Source: Saccharomycopsis fibuligera x Saccharomycopsis cf. fibuligera | Taxonomy: Eukaryota > Ascomycota > Saccharomycetes > Ascoideales > Saccharomycopsidaceae | DNA: 64,000 bases | Direction: 5' to 3' | Assembly (NCBI GenBank): GCA_001936135.1 | Contig: CP012821.1 | Coordinates: forward strand, 1,240,001 to 1,304,000 | Shown here: positions 44,630 to 56,500 of the stretch, piece by piece | Numbering within the stretch: the first letter of the stretch is position 1 | How the letters are laid out: each line of letters begins with the position of its first letter | Translations under genes and position numbers: made by a program | The notes under the pieces: generated by a model | Database searches by the model: none | What the model was told of the DNA's origin: nothing | Seen by the model: only the letters and a program-made list of their open reading frames with translations

Positions 44630-46751
44630 TATCACTTCCTTTTAAATCTTGAATTTCTTTCTGCAAATCTTCAGTAGGTGCTATATCGTCATCTTCGTCT
44701 TCGTCATCTTCGTCTTCGTCATCGTCATTATCGTTAGTGTTGCCATCAGCGGTTGGATTAGTATAATCTCCATCGCTAAAAAAATCTGTATCATCATGAT
44801 TATCATCAACAAATTCTAAATCTTGTGTGTTCATCACATCATCCCGTTGATCTTCAGGAGTGCATAACAATTCAGGATTATCCAAATTATCAACGCCGTT
44901 CTTCTTTGTGCCTTTGCTGTTGCCATTAGCAATATCTGAACTAGCAGGGTTCCAGTTTTCTTTATCATCTAAGATAGACTCATCGGCAAGCAGATCAGCT
45001 AAGCTGCTTTGAACCTCGACAATGGCACTAGTATCAATGTTGTTTTTGTTGTTTTTGCTGGTATTGCTGGTATTGTTGAGCTCACGGCCAAGACCAATGA
45101 CGATGTCGTCGTCGTCATCATCATCATCATCGCTGCCAATCGAGATTCTATCTTCCTTGACAGGGGAATTGTAGGTAACAGATTTACTGGGTATTTTAGA
45201 ACCAAGACGAGATGGCAGGTTGTCGTAGGTATCACTGACAATACCTTCGGGTGCTGATGTCGCTGCTAAAGCTGTGGGCACAGGGGATCGTGATTTATTG
45301 TAATTATTCTTTTTTTTATTGTTATAATCACTAGAAATAATATTATTATTGTTATCATTGTAATTATCATTGGTATTATCCGGAGTCAGAATATGATTAT
45401 TTATGCGACGATGGCTTTGTTGAATAAGCCCATCCATTTCATCGTCATCGTCGTCTGAAAACTCATCAGCAGGGAAATCACGATTCTCAACAGCTTTTGA
45501 TTTTGAAGCAGACACTGACATTGGTAATGCGGTATCAAGTACAGGCGGCGCTAGCGTTGGTTGCGGCGCTGGTAGTGGATCTGTTGCTATTGAATCAACG
45601 TCATCTTTAGTAATTGATTTGACTACTAACTGAGTCGAAGCTGCGTTAGCAGTGATGGCATTATTGGCAGCAACAGATAATTGTTTAACTGTTTCGTTTT
45701 TTTGCAGTATTTCACTATCAATTTGAGCAATTTGCTGGTTGAGCTGCAAATTTTTGCGGATCTTGTCATTTTCAGATAGATTTTTTGACACTAAATTCAA
45801 ATTTATGGTGGTTAAAAGCAGGACTTTACGCTCGAGCAGCTTGATAATTTCTGCTTGGATGGCGGTGATCTGTATCTGAGATTTGTGGGCGGCACTAGAG
45901 CTAGATACTGATTCTGCCACCAATGAGTTTTGGACAACTGACTGTGTTTTGGGCACATAAGTTACAGGTTTAGATAAAGCTACGCTGGTATTATGAGTGA
46001 TTGAAGGTGGTGGTAGACTATCTTTGAAATCATCGTCCTCGTCGTCAATATTGTCTACATCAGTCAGCATCCACTGGGGCCTCTGTGGTGTTCTGTCCTC
46101 ATTATTAAGAGGTCCCGCGGTATATGTTTGACTCTGTCCAGTTACAATGTCGTCCACCTTTTGCTTCTTCCTCGTGCTCAGTATCCCACGAGATGACTCC
46201 AATAAGCTGTTGTTTAACATTCTTTTTGCTGGTGTTGTCTTTGCTGGCTGCGGAGGAAGAGGTGGCAGCGAATGCAGCGGCGGTTGAGCTAGTAAGTGTG
46301 ACCTGCGCTTAAGCATGAGGTTATCCAAATCCTGGTCCATACTGTCGTCAAAGATGTCCTCTTCGTTATCGTCTTCCTGACCAAAAGTCAAGTCTATGAC
46401 CTCAGCAGTTGAGTTTGGATTTGGTTTGTTGTCTAGAAAATGGTTAGTGGGAATATTTCGGCACAGAAACAGTGTTGGCAAATCATACATACTTCGCGTG
46501 AGGTGCCTCGTAGCGGCACTTAGGGGTATTCTTGAGTTGCATTCCACTGACCTTGGAGCATTCATGGCTGTGGACGTTGTTGCTGTCGTAGATGCAGATG
46601 TGGTTAGCGCTGATCTAGATGGCGATGAGGAAAGGATAGAAGCAATGGCCAGTTTTACCGCCGGCATGAAGTAAAGGGTTTCCTCCTTGCGGGGCACATT
46701 TGCTTTAGAGTTCTGGAGCCACTGTAAGTTCTGAGCGAGGTTGTCGATCAT
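41835..46751 (-). CDS. SGS1: RecQ-family DNA helicase Sgs1
   Basis: A 3'-5' helicase that with Top3-Rmi1 dissolves double Holliday junctions and resects breaks. It has 1638 aa (S. cerevisiae 1447). The first 800 residues are disordered, with several Asp/Glu runs, as in fungal Sgs1 where Top3 and RPA bind. The helicase core carries LMPTGGGKSLCYQLPA (about 850), VVDEAHCVSSWGHDFRP (about 957), ALTATA, and QETGRAGRDGKESDC (about 1137). The RecQ zinc subdomain shows CRRQQVLQYF with CHKKCDNC. A low-complexity Ser/Asn/Gly linker leads to an HRDC-type domain near 1530-1600 (LRDMAVKLPMSKKDYSQLRG). It starts at 46751, 168 bases below an ACGCGT box. Confidence 0.96.
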
Positions 46752-48000
46752 GATTGCATGGCCGGTAGCTCTTGATATTGTTGGTGGTGTGGTATTATGT
46801 TATGTTCCGTTGTATTGTCCTGTTGACTTGATTTATTAATTAAATTTATTTTCGTTTTTTTATTTTTGTTTTTTTGTTTTTTTTAATTTTTTTTTTTGGT
46901 AATCTTGATTTTCGCGCGACGCGTTTGCACAGGGAGCAACGCACCCAACTTTGAATATGGAAGATATGGAAAGAGCTTGAATTGTAATAAAATACTGTCA
47001 AATATTTTACAATGCTACAAAATCTGTCGTCTGGTACAAGTAGAGTATTTAAAACCTCGTAAGCTATGTTGCAAAGGCCCGTTTAGGCAACTTTTGACCC
47101 TGAGGCAAACCCAAATAAGTGAAAGCCTAAATATTTGTTAGCTCAGCAACACAATACCACGCAACGCAACTAAAACGCAGTTACCTTTTAATCTATTCTT
47201 TGGCTCAGGCCGCAAAGCCAAAGCACTCAAAGCCAATTTTACTGAAAGTAGATAGTCTGTAAGAAATTAGTATGTTGGCGGTCTTCCTGGTCAATGGTAA
47301 TTCATGCATGCAGGCGCCGCGTTACCAGTTGATCGAATTTTGCAAATTTTTAATCACCCTCTTGAAATTTTTGATCAAACCCATCCACGAAACTCCTAAA
47401 AGTTAACTAAACTGGACTAAGCTATTTTAGTCTATGTTATAGTAAGCTAGGCTATTGCTTGACTATCGCTGTGATGTACAAAAAAATGCAGCTACTAAAC
47501 AATCATTGATGACGGGCCTGAAGAAATACACTAGCAACACATGTTGGTTAAAGTTGTCATTATTATTTAGTTACTGACTTGAGAAGCTACCTATTCATTA
47601 GTTTACTAACCAGCGGTGTGGCTTTTCCCTACTAAATAAACCTTTTATCGTTACTATGGTAGAATTGAGCTATTAGCCACTTGGCTTAAACCATTTAAGC
47701 AACCAGCCTAAAGTCAGCAGCAAGGTCCTATATGCTGGAACCCGTAAGTGGAAAGGCAGGTAAGTGGTTGAATAGTGCGCATATCGCACCTTCTTATAGT
47801 ATGTATCTGTACTTCACTATCAAGGTGATGATTGTGATTGAAATATATATATTTATGTACATATGCGTATTACTCTTTAACTGTAACCAACATATTTGCA
47901 AACGGATGAAGAATGAATGCCTTAGTTACATAGATATACCCAAACAGAAAACAGCAATTGCAATTCAGTACATTCGTTTCCCCTCTATATTCATTTCACC
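46752..48000. promoter_or_regulatory. Divergent SGS1 / aspartic protease region
   Basis: 1.25 kb between divergent genes. ACGCGT (46919-46924), the MBF box, lies 168 bases above SGS1, which fits a G1/S-expressed helicase (inference). GACTAA-GCTATT-TTAGTC (47415-47432) is a short inverted repeat on the protease side. Nothing else was recognised. Confidence 0.45.
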
Positions 48001-49377
48001 ATGTTAGCCAAAAACATTCTTTTATTAATATTTTTCAGTTTGCTTGAGCAAACATTTGCTGCACCAGTTTACACATCGTCAAATACTACTGATATCGATG
48101 ATGATTACGACTACGCCAACAGTACCACCACCAGCACAGATACTGTTTATGGTGTTGGTGGGGCAAATTTATTTGGCGACCTTATCAACCAAGATGAAGA
48201 AGACGAAGATGCACTTTCCAATAATAGCACCGCTATCAGCTACGGCTATAGCAATGGAACTGATGCCACCGAGGGTATTATGGATAAGAAAGCCAAGAAT
48301 TCTTATACAGTGGTTGAAATTGAGAATTACTATGATTATATGTATTTAGCTACTTTGGAAATTGGAAGTACAGGACAGAAAGTTAAAGTTCAAGTAGACA
48401 CTGGATCCACTGATTTATGGGTTGCAAGTAATCTGAATTGTAATGGAGACATGAAAGCTTTCTGCAATGAGCTTGGTTCATTCGATATGTCCAAATCAAA
48501 AACCTTAAAAGACAAAAAAAAGACTTTCGTTGATGCTTATGGGTCATCATTACAAGTAACTAATGAATGGGTTCAGGATACTGTGAAGCTCGGTGATTTG
48601 ATATTCAAAAACTTGTGGTTTGGGGTCACCAAGAAGATCAACATGGCGGCAAACGTTGGAATGATGGGTTTAAATTTTTACCAAGACAAAAAGACCATCA
48701 CATCTAAGTTCAAAAAACCAGCAAATGCAAAAAAAATGGGGTTTGGTGTATATTTAGGTAAAGCAGGTCATGGTAGTAAAGGAACATTGATTTTTGGCGG
48801 TATGGATACTGCCAAAATCAATGGTTCGATGCAAGCAATTTCAACGATTAATGCCAGTACCAGAAAGGCTAAAAAGCAAACCAGCTGGAAATTTTTACTT
48901 AAATCAGTGAAAATCGGTGATCAGTCACTCAGTTCAGAATCCTATCCTGTGCTTTTAGATACTGGTTTCACTACAATTGGTTTGCCAAACACTGTGTTTG
49001 AAAATTTAGTCAACAAGTTGGGGGCCAAAAAGGATAGCAATAACAATTATAGTTTCAGTTGTTCCCAAAAGCAAAGAAGCGAAGATTACAAGTTTGAATT
49101 TGAAGGAAAGACAATTTACGTTCCTGCAGAGCTGTTGTATAGTGTCAATGGCGCCACTTGCACCTTGTCATATATTGTAAATAATGGTGGTATTGAGTAC
49201 CAGTTGGGTGACTATTTTTTCAGACATGCCTATGTTTATTTTGATATTAATAAGAAATCTGCTCTTATTGGACAGGCTCAACATTCCTCCAAAACCAATT
49301 ATGTTGCTATGACTAAAGATGTTAAAGTGAAGAAGAAGGTTTCTCAAAATGTTTTTGAGCCTTCAAAAGATATGTAA
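48001..49377 (+). CDS. Secreted aspartic protease with atypical second motif
   Basis: A pepsin-like (A1 family) protein related to yeast secreted aspartyl proteinases. The signal peptide is MLAKNILLLIFFSLLEQTFA. An acidic, Ser/Thr/Asn-rich pro-region with sequons runs to about residue 98 (a KK pair at about 96-97 could be a processing site). The N-lobe has VQVDTGSTDLWVASN and the flap region DAYGSS. The C-lobe motif is VLLDTGFTTIGLP: the Asp is kept, but the usual Thr/Ser after DTG is Phe. YQLGDYFFRHAYVYFDINKK matches the conserved end. No GPI signal is visible, so it is probably secreted or vacuolar. Which SAP it equals is unclear; activity is uncertain. Confidence 0.85.
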   Translation: MLAKNILLLIFFSLLEQTFAAPVYTSSNTTDIDDDYDYANSTTTSTDTVYGVGGANLFGDLINQDEEDEDALSNNSTAISYGYSNGTDATEGIMDKKAKNSYTVVEIENYYDYMYLATLEIGSTGQKVKVQVDTGSTDLWVASNLNCNGDMKAFCNELGSFDMSKSKTLKDKKKTFVDAYGSSLQVTNEWVQDTVKLGDLIFKNLWFGVTKKINMAANVGMMGLNFYQDKKTITSKFKKPANAKKMGFGVYLGKAGHGSKGTLIFGGMDTAKINGSMQAISTINASTRKAKKQTSWKFLLKSVKIGDQSLSSESYPVLLDTGFTTIGLPNTVFENLVNKLGAKKDSNNNYSFSCSQKQRSEDYKFEFEGKTIYVPAELLYSVNGATCTLSYIVNNGGIEYQLGDYFFRHAYVYFDINKKSALIGQAQHSSKTNYVAMTKDVKVKKKVSQNVFEPSKDM

Positions 49378-49897
49378 ATGGAAAACAGTTTTCTATTTTT
49401 TATTTTTTTGCCATTATTATTTTTTTTACTTTTTCTTGCATTACAGTTCCTAAAGTGTATTATTAGTATAGATTTTTTTTTCCTGGACAATTTACAAAAT
49501 GATTAAATCATATAATGTTTACCTTTGTTTTTACCTTTGTGTTGTATTTTTCGTGTTGTATGGACTTTTCACTTTTGGAGGGTCACATCATTAAGCCGAA
49601 GTTATGTTAGCGGCTTAAAAACGTTTAGATCTTCAGAGCGGCCTCCATTACGTCAACTAAGTACGGCTATATTTATAAAGAACATTTTTGAAGAGAAGTT
49701 TTGCTAAGAATATCACAAATGATTTTACTACATATAGTGTAATGCATGTTTACAGGTAGAGTCTATCGTAACCATACTCTTCTTGATCTGGTTAATTGCT
49801 ACCTACTCTACAACCAAATACTTGTGAAAATTGACTAAATTTAGTTGATACCATGAACATTCTTTACCAATCGCTAGAGTTGGTATAAACAACCTAC
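49378..49897. other. Convergent 3' region, aspartic protease and BIO2
   Basis: 520 bases, T-rich after the protease stop, as in yeast terminators. No gene is supported. Confidence 0.45.
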
Positions 49898-51271
49898 TTA
49901 ATTGTTAGCTGTCAACTCCAAGTCTTTCCTGGCAAACAATGGATATGCATTGAGCTTCACTTTTTTCTTTTCGGGCTGCTGTTCAACAGCAACAGTTTCC
50001 TGTTTTGGCTTTACTTCTCTATGTGTCTTTGTAAAACTTTCCAAGGGTTCAAACCCCCATTTGGCTAACATCTTTTTATCCTCTTCCCACCCAGTACACA
50101 TTGTTGTCAACATTTTTTTCCCTGTAAAAATAGCATTACAACCGCTCATGAAGCACAAAAATTGTTCATGTTCCTTCATGGTGTATCTTCCAGCTGCTAA
50201 TCTAATGATTGATTTTGGCATTATAATTCTAGCAGTAGCAATTGTTCTCAAGATTTCATCAAAGCTGAGTTGTTTATCTTTAACCATTTCGTGCATCGGG
50301 GTCCCTTTAATTGGTACTAATCTATTAATTGGCAAACTTTCAGGGTGTTGAGGCATAGTGGCTAAGGTATGCAAGAATCCAACGTGATCTTCTTCAGTTT
50401 CACCAAGGCCCAAAATGCCGCCAGTACAAGCACTAATCCCCAGCTGTTGCACGTTACGAATGGTTTTTAATCTATCATCATAGGACCGGGTACTAATCAC
50501 TTTTGGATAATGCTCCCTAGAAGTATCAATATTGTGATTGTATGCAGTTAATCCAGCATCTTTCAACACGTTAAGCTGATCTTGCTGAATCATTCCTAAA
50601 GTGACACAGCTTTCCATTCCCATGTCATTAATAGCTTCAATCATGCTTCCAATTCTTTTAAGAGCACTTTTACGACCCTTCATTTCTCTCCATGCAGACC
50701 CCAAACAGAATCTAGTGCTTCCATTGGCTTTGGCTTCTTTAGCAGCTTCAATGACCTCCTCCACAGCGATCATTTTTTCTGCTTTTAGACCAGTATTGTA
50801 TCGGCTGGATTGAGCACAATATTTGCAATCTTCTGTACACCCACCAGTCTTAATGTTGAGCAAAGTACAAAGTTGAATTTTTGTTGGATCATGAAATTTT
50901 CGGTGATGCAGTTGTGCTTGGTATGACAATTCCATCAATGGGGTGTTGTAAATTTCTCGAATTTCGTCTCTAGACCAGTTGTTTATTGGGGTAGTAAGAC
51001 CAAGGGCAAATTGAAGAATGTTTCCTTGAGTACGAGGAGCTCCATTGGCACTGATTGCCGTGGCACCACTATCAGTGGTTATGTTACCATTAGTCTTGGT
51101 GTTGTTTTCTTTCACTTGAGCACTAACAGCAGAATTATTGGTCTCTTCGTAAGATCTAGAAGAGAGATCATCAATAGCGGCCGCAGCATTGATCGCATGA
51201 GTCTTGGTGTTGAATTTCCTAATTAGTGTTAGCGAAAGGAACTGCTTCAATGAACGCTTTGCAGTAGACAT
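49898..51271 (-). CDS. BIO2: Biotin synthase, mitochondrial
   Basis: A radical-SAM enzyme that inserts sulfur into dethiobiotin, the last step of biotin synthesis, in mitochondria. The N-terminus (MSTAKRSLKQFLSLTLIRKF) is a mitochondrial presequence; a 50-residue Ser/Asn/Thr-rich stretch precedes the core. The [4Fe-4S] site CTEDCKYCAQSSRYNTG lies near 143-159, followed by SAWREMKGRKSA, the substrate-site motif YNHNIDTSREHYPK, and RLAAGRYTMKEHEQFLCFMSGCNAIFTG. At 457 aa it is longer than the S. cerevisiae enzyme (375 aa), from the spacer and a Lys/Glu-rich tail. Confidence 0.97.
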   Translation of the reverse strand: MSTAKRSLKQFLSLTLIRKFNTKTHAINAAAAIDDLSSRSYEETNNSAVSAQVKENNTKTNGNITTDSGATAISANGAPRTQGNILQFALGLTTPINNWSRDEIREIYNTPLMELSYQAQLHHRKFHDPTKIQLCTLLNIKTGGCTEDCKYCAQSSRYNTGLKAEKMIAVEEVIEAAKEAKANGSTRFCLGSAWREMKGRKSALKRIGSMIEAINDMGMESCVTLGMIQQDQLNVLKDAGLTAYNHNIDTSREHYPKVISTRSYDDRLKTIRNVQQLGISACTGGILGLGETEEDHVGFLHTLATMPQHPESLPINRLVPIKGTPMHEMVKDKQLSFDEILRTIATARIIMPKSIIRLAAGRYTMKEHEQFLCFMSGCNAIFTGKKMLTTMCTGWEEDKKMLAKWGFEPLESFTKTHREVKPKQETVAVEQQPEKKKVKLNAYPLFARKDLELTANN

Positions 51272-52055
51272 TTTTGATGTTATCGAGTTGTATAGATGAT
51301 TCGATTTCTATAACTATGTTGAAAAGAAGGAATAAATTAAACAAAGAGGAGAAAGAAGCAAAAGAAAAAAAAATTCAAAGAAAGTAAAAACGGATGATCA
51401 TAAGAACAAATGAGGCTCCCAGGATAAAAGAGTGACTAGAACATATACAATACGGCGATGCCTAAATGTTGGGCATTGTAATGTTGCTGATGAACAGGCT
51501 TGCTACCATTTGCTGCCCATCAAAGCTGGAAAAGCCTATTGACTCACTGCCGTTGCCGTATTGGGAAAGCCCGGGGAGTCGCATAGTCACAAGAGTCAAC
51601 TGACTAACGCACTCGGGTGACTTGAACACTGCTGACATTATACACACTGCCGGAAAGACTTAAGCCAAGCTTGAAAGTGTATTCTGTTAGCCGACGAGTT
51701 TCCAGAGTTGAATATATTTATTCAACAACTATGAACTGAAGTTCTGGTTGTGACCCTCATCGGCGGCTCTTTCACTTGGCAAAACAGCTTGCTACTTGAT
51801 AAAGCTATCTGGCCTTGTTTCTGGAACAGTACCATAGGTCCTAAACTGAAAAGCCAAATATTTCACGGGTGACGTCCTTTTGAACAGCTACGCTGCACAT
51901 GAATAAAAAACCCATTACCTTTTGAATTTGAAAAAACAATATAAAAAAACAAAATACTACAAATATCCATAAGAAAAACGTTCCAATTATACTATAATTT
52001 TTATTACTTTTTCCTAATTTTCTACAAAAACGATTGTTAGTTACTCCCTCTCTGT
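51272..52055. promoter_or_regulatory. BIO2 promoter / UFD1 downstream region
   Basis: 784 bases between two - strand genes. TGACTCA (51540-51546), a Gcn4-type site, lies about 270 bases above BIO2. A 61-codon - strand frame at 51462-51647 has no recognisable motif and is not called. Confidence 0.4.
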
Positions 52056-53255
52056 CTAGTCAATTTCCATTACATCAGAAGTACTTCCAGGGCTTCGTAC
52101 CTTTGCCTTATGCGTCGTATGGCCTTTTGTGCTTTTTCTCTTTTTATTTGCTTCCCTCAAAGATTGACCCTTTCCTGCAAATACCTCTTTATTGACACCG
52201 TCACCTTTCTTGTCTGTCTTATCCGACTCCTCTGATTCTGCAGGCGGCGTAATTGGAAAACCAAAAAACAATTGACCTTCATTTAACTTTAATGGCTTCA
52301 CTGGTCCATCAAGACTAAGTTGAGTAACATCAATTTCTTTGTCCTTATCTTCATTATCAGATTCAGATTTTATTGCCTTTCCTGACAATTTTGCCCCCGT
52401 GCCTTTGAATGCACTCTTATTTTTTTCATTGTCATGACTTAGCATCTCGGCATATTTGATGGAAGCAGCCATTGACCCAAGAGCATTAACTGGCTTGAAC
52501 TCCTTCTTGGTGCCCTGGCTGCCCCGCTGGTATTTTTCTGGTGCTTTATTCTTGTAGTCTGGTTCTACGTAACCCACTGGTGGGGCAAAATCAGTTTCTA
52601 AATCAGTTTCGACCACACAAATACCACTATTTTCACTCTCAGGTTTAGCTTCTAGAATCTTTATGGCATAAATTGTATCATTGTAATTAATTTCAATCAC
52701 ATCGTTAACAGTTAAAGTAGTAAATTTTCTTAACACGTTTTCCAACACTGCTTTTGGGTCAGAAATGTCCAAGAAATCCACTGATTGGGGCTCAATCTTT
52801 ACAAATTTACCTAATGGCAAGTCACAGCTATTCAATTTGATCAACTCACCTGGCTCAAGTTTCAAAGTACTCATCATCCAATGTGGAATATATACTCTAC
52901 CTTCTTCTGCAGTGAATTCCAAAACCCCTGAATGTGTAGTGAGCCCATTGGATTCATTAGTCAATTGGAATAACATTGGATATCTGATTTGTAATCTAGT
53001 CAACTTGTTTAATGAAGATGGTGGTAAAAATACTTTACCACCGTAGTTTGCATCGTCTTTTCTTGTATTATCTGGCATCATTGCAATTGGGTAACAACGG
53101 AAATAGTCTTCAAAGCTATTAGAGCTTGCCATTTGATTCATAAAGCCTCCAAGGGCATCGTTAAACCCACCAAATCCGGAAAACTAAAACATTATTAGTA
53201 CATTAATATTCAGTTGTTAACATTGTTGCAGCAAGATATATACACCACTCACCAT
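52056..53255 (-). CDS. UFD1: Ufd1, Cdc48 cofactor, spliced
   Basis: With Npl4, Ufd1 links the Cdc48 ATPase to ubiquitylated substrates for proteasomal and ER-associated degradation. Exon 1 is only the ATG (53253-53255). The 69-base intron (53184-53252) reads GTGAGT, branch TACTAAT (53194-53200), TTTTAG. Exon 2 (52056-53183) begins FSGFGGFNDALGGFMNQM. The joined start MFSGFGGF equals S. cerevisiae MFSGFSSF, and FRCYPIAMMPDNTRKDDANY with GGKVFLPPSSL continues the match. The double-psi barrel UT3 domain covers about 20-215; the tail is charged with Cdc48/Npl4-binding-type segments (LFFGFPITPP). 376 aa. An ATG at 53141 would lose 15 conserved residues. Confidence 0.93.
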
Positions 53256-53557
53256 TATTCAACTAAAAATAAATATGGTTGTTTGCCGTATGGTAGAACA
53301 GGAAGAAGAATGAGAAGTCGTTATTTAAAATTGGCTTTGAAACTCATCTCTGTTCGATTGTGTGGCGAACTTCACAGCAAAAATCAATTTTCCGTCAAAT
53401 GCAACTGCTGCCTTAAGGGTAACTGCGGAGCCTGCGCTCTTCTGCTTACGTTCCGCGTGGATATCTAGATGAGACTACAAAACGCCAAAACACCACATAC
53501 CGAATACCAAGCGTAGGGGTGGGAAAGCAGCTTTGAAATTCATAACCAGGACCAAAA
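53256..53557. promoter_or_regulatory. Divergent UFD1 / TFC4 promoter
   Basis: 302 bases shared by two divergent genes. The open frame across 53214-53468 is accidental and overlaps the UFD1 start. No defined site was recognised. Confidence 0.45.
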
Positions 53558-56500
53558 ATGACCGCTTCTTCGGATTCAGAATATATCGAGTCAGATTATG
53601 TTGAAGAAAGTGATGACGATAAGCTACTCTCTGAAGCAGCCAAACTTAAGAGTATAATCAATAACGACAATAAAAACGAAGCGGATGAGAATGAAGAAGT
53701 GCTAGTGTTTTCCGATGACGAAGATGACGACTATGACGAAGCAGGAGAAGAAGACGATGAAGAGTTTGTTCAAAGACTTGCTCAACATGGATTGAGCGAC
53801 GACGGGGAGGAATATGAGGATAATAAGCCATCAAGTGGCAAGCGAGCAAAAGAAAAAATACCGCAACAGCGACAACCGCCGGAGCTTTTACAATCAGACT
53901 TTGACTACAATGACGAAGAAGAGTATCTTGATTTTGGATCGGACGATGATGACCTAGATGATGACGAAGATGATGATTATGATGAAGATTTGGATGATGA
54001 CGATCTTTTTGTTCCAAGTGATGAAGAAGGTGAAAACGATGAAGAATTGAATATGGAAAATGGTGCATTCAAAGATGCACTTCGAGAAGCTGCTAATTTT
54101 AAAAAACGTAAAAATAAAGGCGTCAACAAATCCAATAAAAAGAAAACACTCACTGCCAGAATTAGAGAACTTGATCCAGTAGTCAGAATGAAATTAAGTG
54201 AGGCTAATGAAGCATTCGTTAGTAATGACATTAACGTGGCTCAAAAATTGTATCAAGAAGTTATCAAAAGGGATCCCAAAAATTTTCCCGCTTTTAAAGC
54301 ATTGGGAGAAATCTTTAAAAACAAAGGCAGATTGGAAGAATGTTGTATATGTTGGGTGATTGCTGCTCAACTCAACCCTAGAGACGCGGAATTTTGGGCT
54401 GCAGTGGCAGAACTAAGTCTTTCGCTTGGTAATAGTAAACGTGCATTGTATTGTTATCGATATGCCATCAGGCATGATACAAAAGATCACAAGTATTTGT
54501 GGGAAAGGGCTAAATTGAATATTGAAGTTGGTAGATTAACTAAGGCATTAACTGATTTTCAAAAAATATGGGAGTATCATCCAACTGATCAACGAGTAGT
54601 TATTGAGTTGGCGAAACTTTATTCTGAACAAAATAGAATTAATGATGCCATAAACATGTATTTACAAATTCTTAATCACAACATCAAATATTACTCACAG
54701 GATACTGACGAACCTAAAAACTTTCCCGATTTCGAATGGTCAGAGTTGAATATTCTTTCAGAGTTGTTTTATAAGCAGGGTAGATTTAAGACTGGATTAG
54801 AAGCGGTTAAGCAAACTGCTAGATGGTTACAAGGTAGAAGTGATGAATCCTTTTGGGATGATGAGAAAATTGATGCTGAATTTGATGAAAGAAGAACGGA
54901 GAATATAAACTATCAGCGATTATTGCCAATGAAGAAACATAGACCATATGATCTACCGATAGATATACGAGTAAAATTAGGACTTTTTAGACTTCGCCTT
55001 AATGATATCAGTGAAGCAATTGTGCACTTCAATTTCCTTTTGAAAGAACAAAACGTTGAAGAGGTCTATGATTTGTTTTTGCAGGTGGGCGGAGCTTTGG
55101 AAAACGTTCGTCAATTCAAAGATGCGTTAAGATTTTATACGCCTTTGTCATACTTGGACAGCTATGCTACAGTCGACTTGGTTGCTTCAATGGGTAGATG
55201 TTTGCAAGAAATTGGCGATTATGAACAAGCAGTAGAAGCATACGAAACGGTGCTTGAAGCGGAGCCAGACAATTTGAATGTGAAGTTAGCACTAGCAGAA
55301 ACATTATATTACCATGGGGCTACTGAAAAATCTCAAAACTTGATGAAAGAAGTACGCGCTAAATCTAAAGAATTGCTGAAAACCACTACGTCTGACACAA
55401 ATCGAGCTAATTTATCTTCCCTTGAAAATAGTGCTGTTACAACCGAGGCAGAGATTGGCGATGTTTCATCTACTTCAAGACTGAAAAAAAAGAAACGGAA
55501 ACAAGAATTATCAGAAGGTGAGAAAAAGGATTTGGAAACCAAGTTAATTTCCGACACGCATGGTAAATATGAAAGATTAAAACGATTGTGGCCTTTAACT
55601 GAGCATGGAGACACGGCTGCTATCAACGTGTGGATCCAGCTTGCATCGGAACTTATTGAAGTATTTTGCGGGGTCAAGTCACTTTTCATTAAGGAAAGAA
55701 TGAGACCTGATCATGAGTTGGTTTATAATAAAAGGAGCTACAAAATGGATATTGATCAAAGATTGGATAAACTTGCCAAATTGCATGAACTTGCAAATAG
55801 TAACTATCATAAAATTAATCCCTCTTTCACTTTGAATGAAACCAGTTATCGTGGTCTTGATTTTGATATTTGGTTTGACATATTTATGGAATATGCATTA
55901 TTGCTAGCTAAATATGACGACGCAGATGATGCTACACAAGCAATTGAAATTGCTGGTAATGTTACTGTTTTCCAAAAAGATCAACACCGACAACAAGTCA
56001 TTAGACTTGTGAAGTTATCCGTCAATTATTTTACCAAAGATTATGAAAACCAAATGACAGCAGTGCGTGATATTTTGAATGCTAGTATGTTTGCTAAGGA
56101 TTCATATAGACTATTTACTCTCAGTTTGGGCACGGGCCGCAAAGCAGTAGAAGCATTTATTTCATTAAACCATCAAAAATATTTCTTGCGTCAAATTAAA
56201 GGCTGGGACTCTCTTAGATTTGGTAAATTTGTCTCTGGACAAGCCAAGATGGACGAAAATGAAAATATTAATTACGATTATTCCAAACTACATCCATATT
56301 TAGTGACAGTCTATTCTCAAGTGATGCTTGGAGGCAAAAGTTATTTTTCTGCCATTGTCTACTTGCTCAAAATTTACAATGAGTTTAAAAATGATCCACT
56401 AGTTTGCTTTTTGCTAGGTATTGCTTGTTTGCATAGAGCGATGCAACGGCTTGTGGAAAATCGACATATGTTTGTATTGCAAGCGATTTGCTTCTTTAAT

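Noticed and set aside
53214-53468. 84-codon + strand frame between UFD1 and TFC4
   Set aside because: It overlaps the UFD1 first exon and intron in antisense and has no recognisable content.
53658-54068. His/Leu-rich frame opposite the TFC4 N-terminus
   Set aside because: It is the complement of Asp/Glu codon runs.
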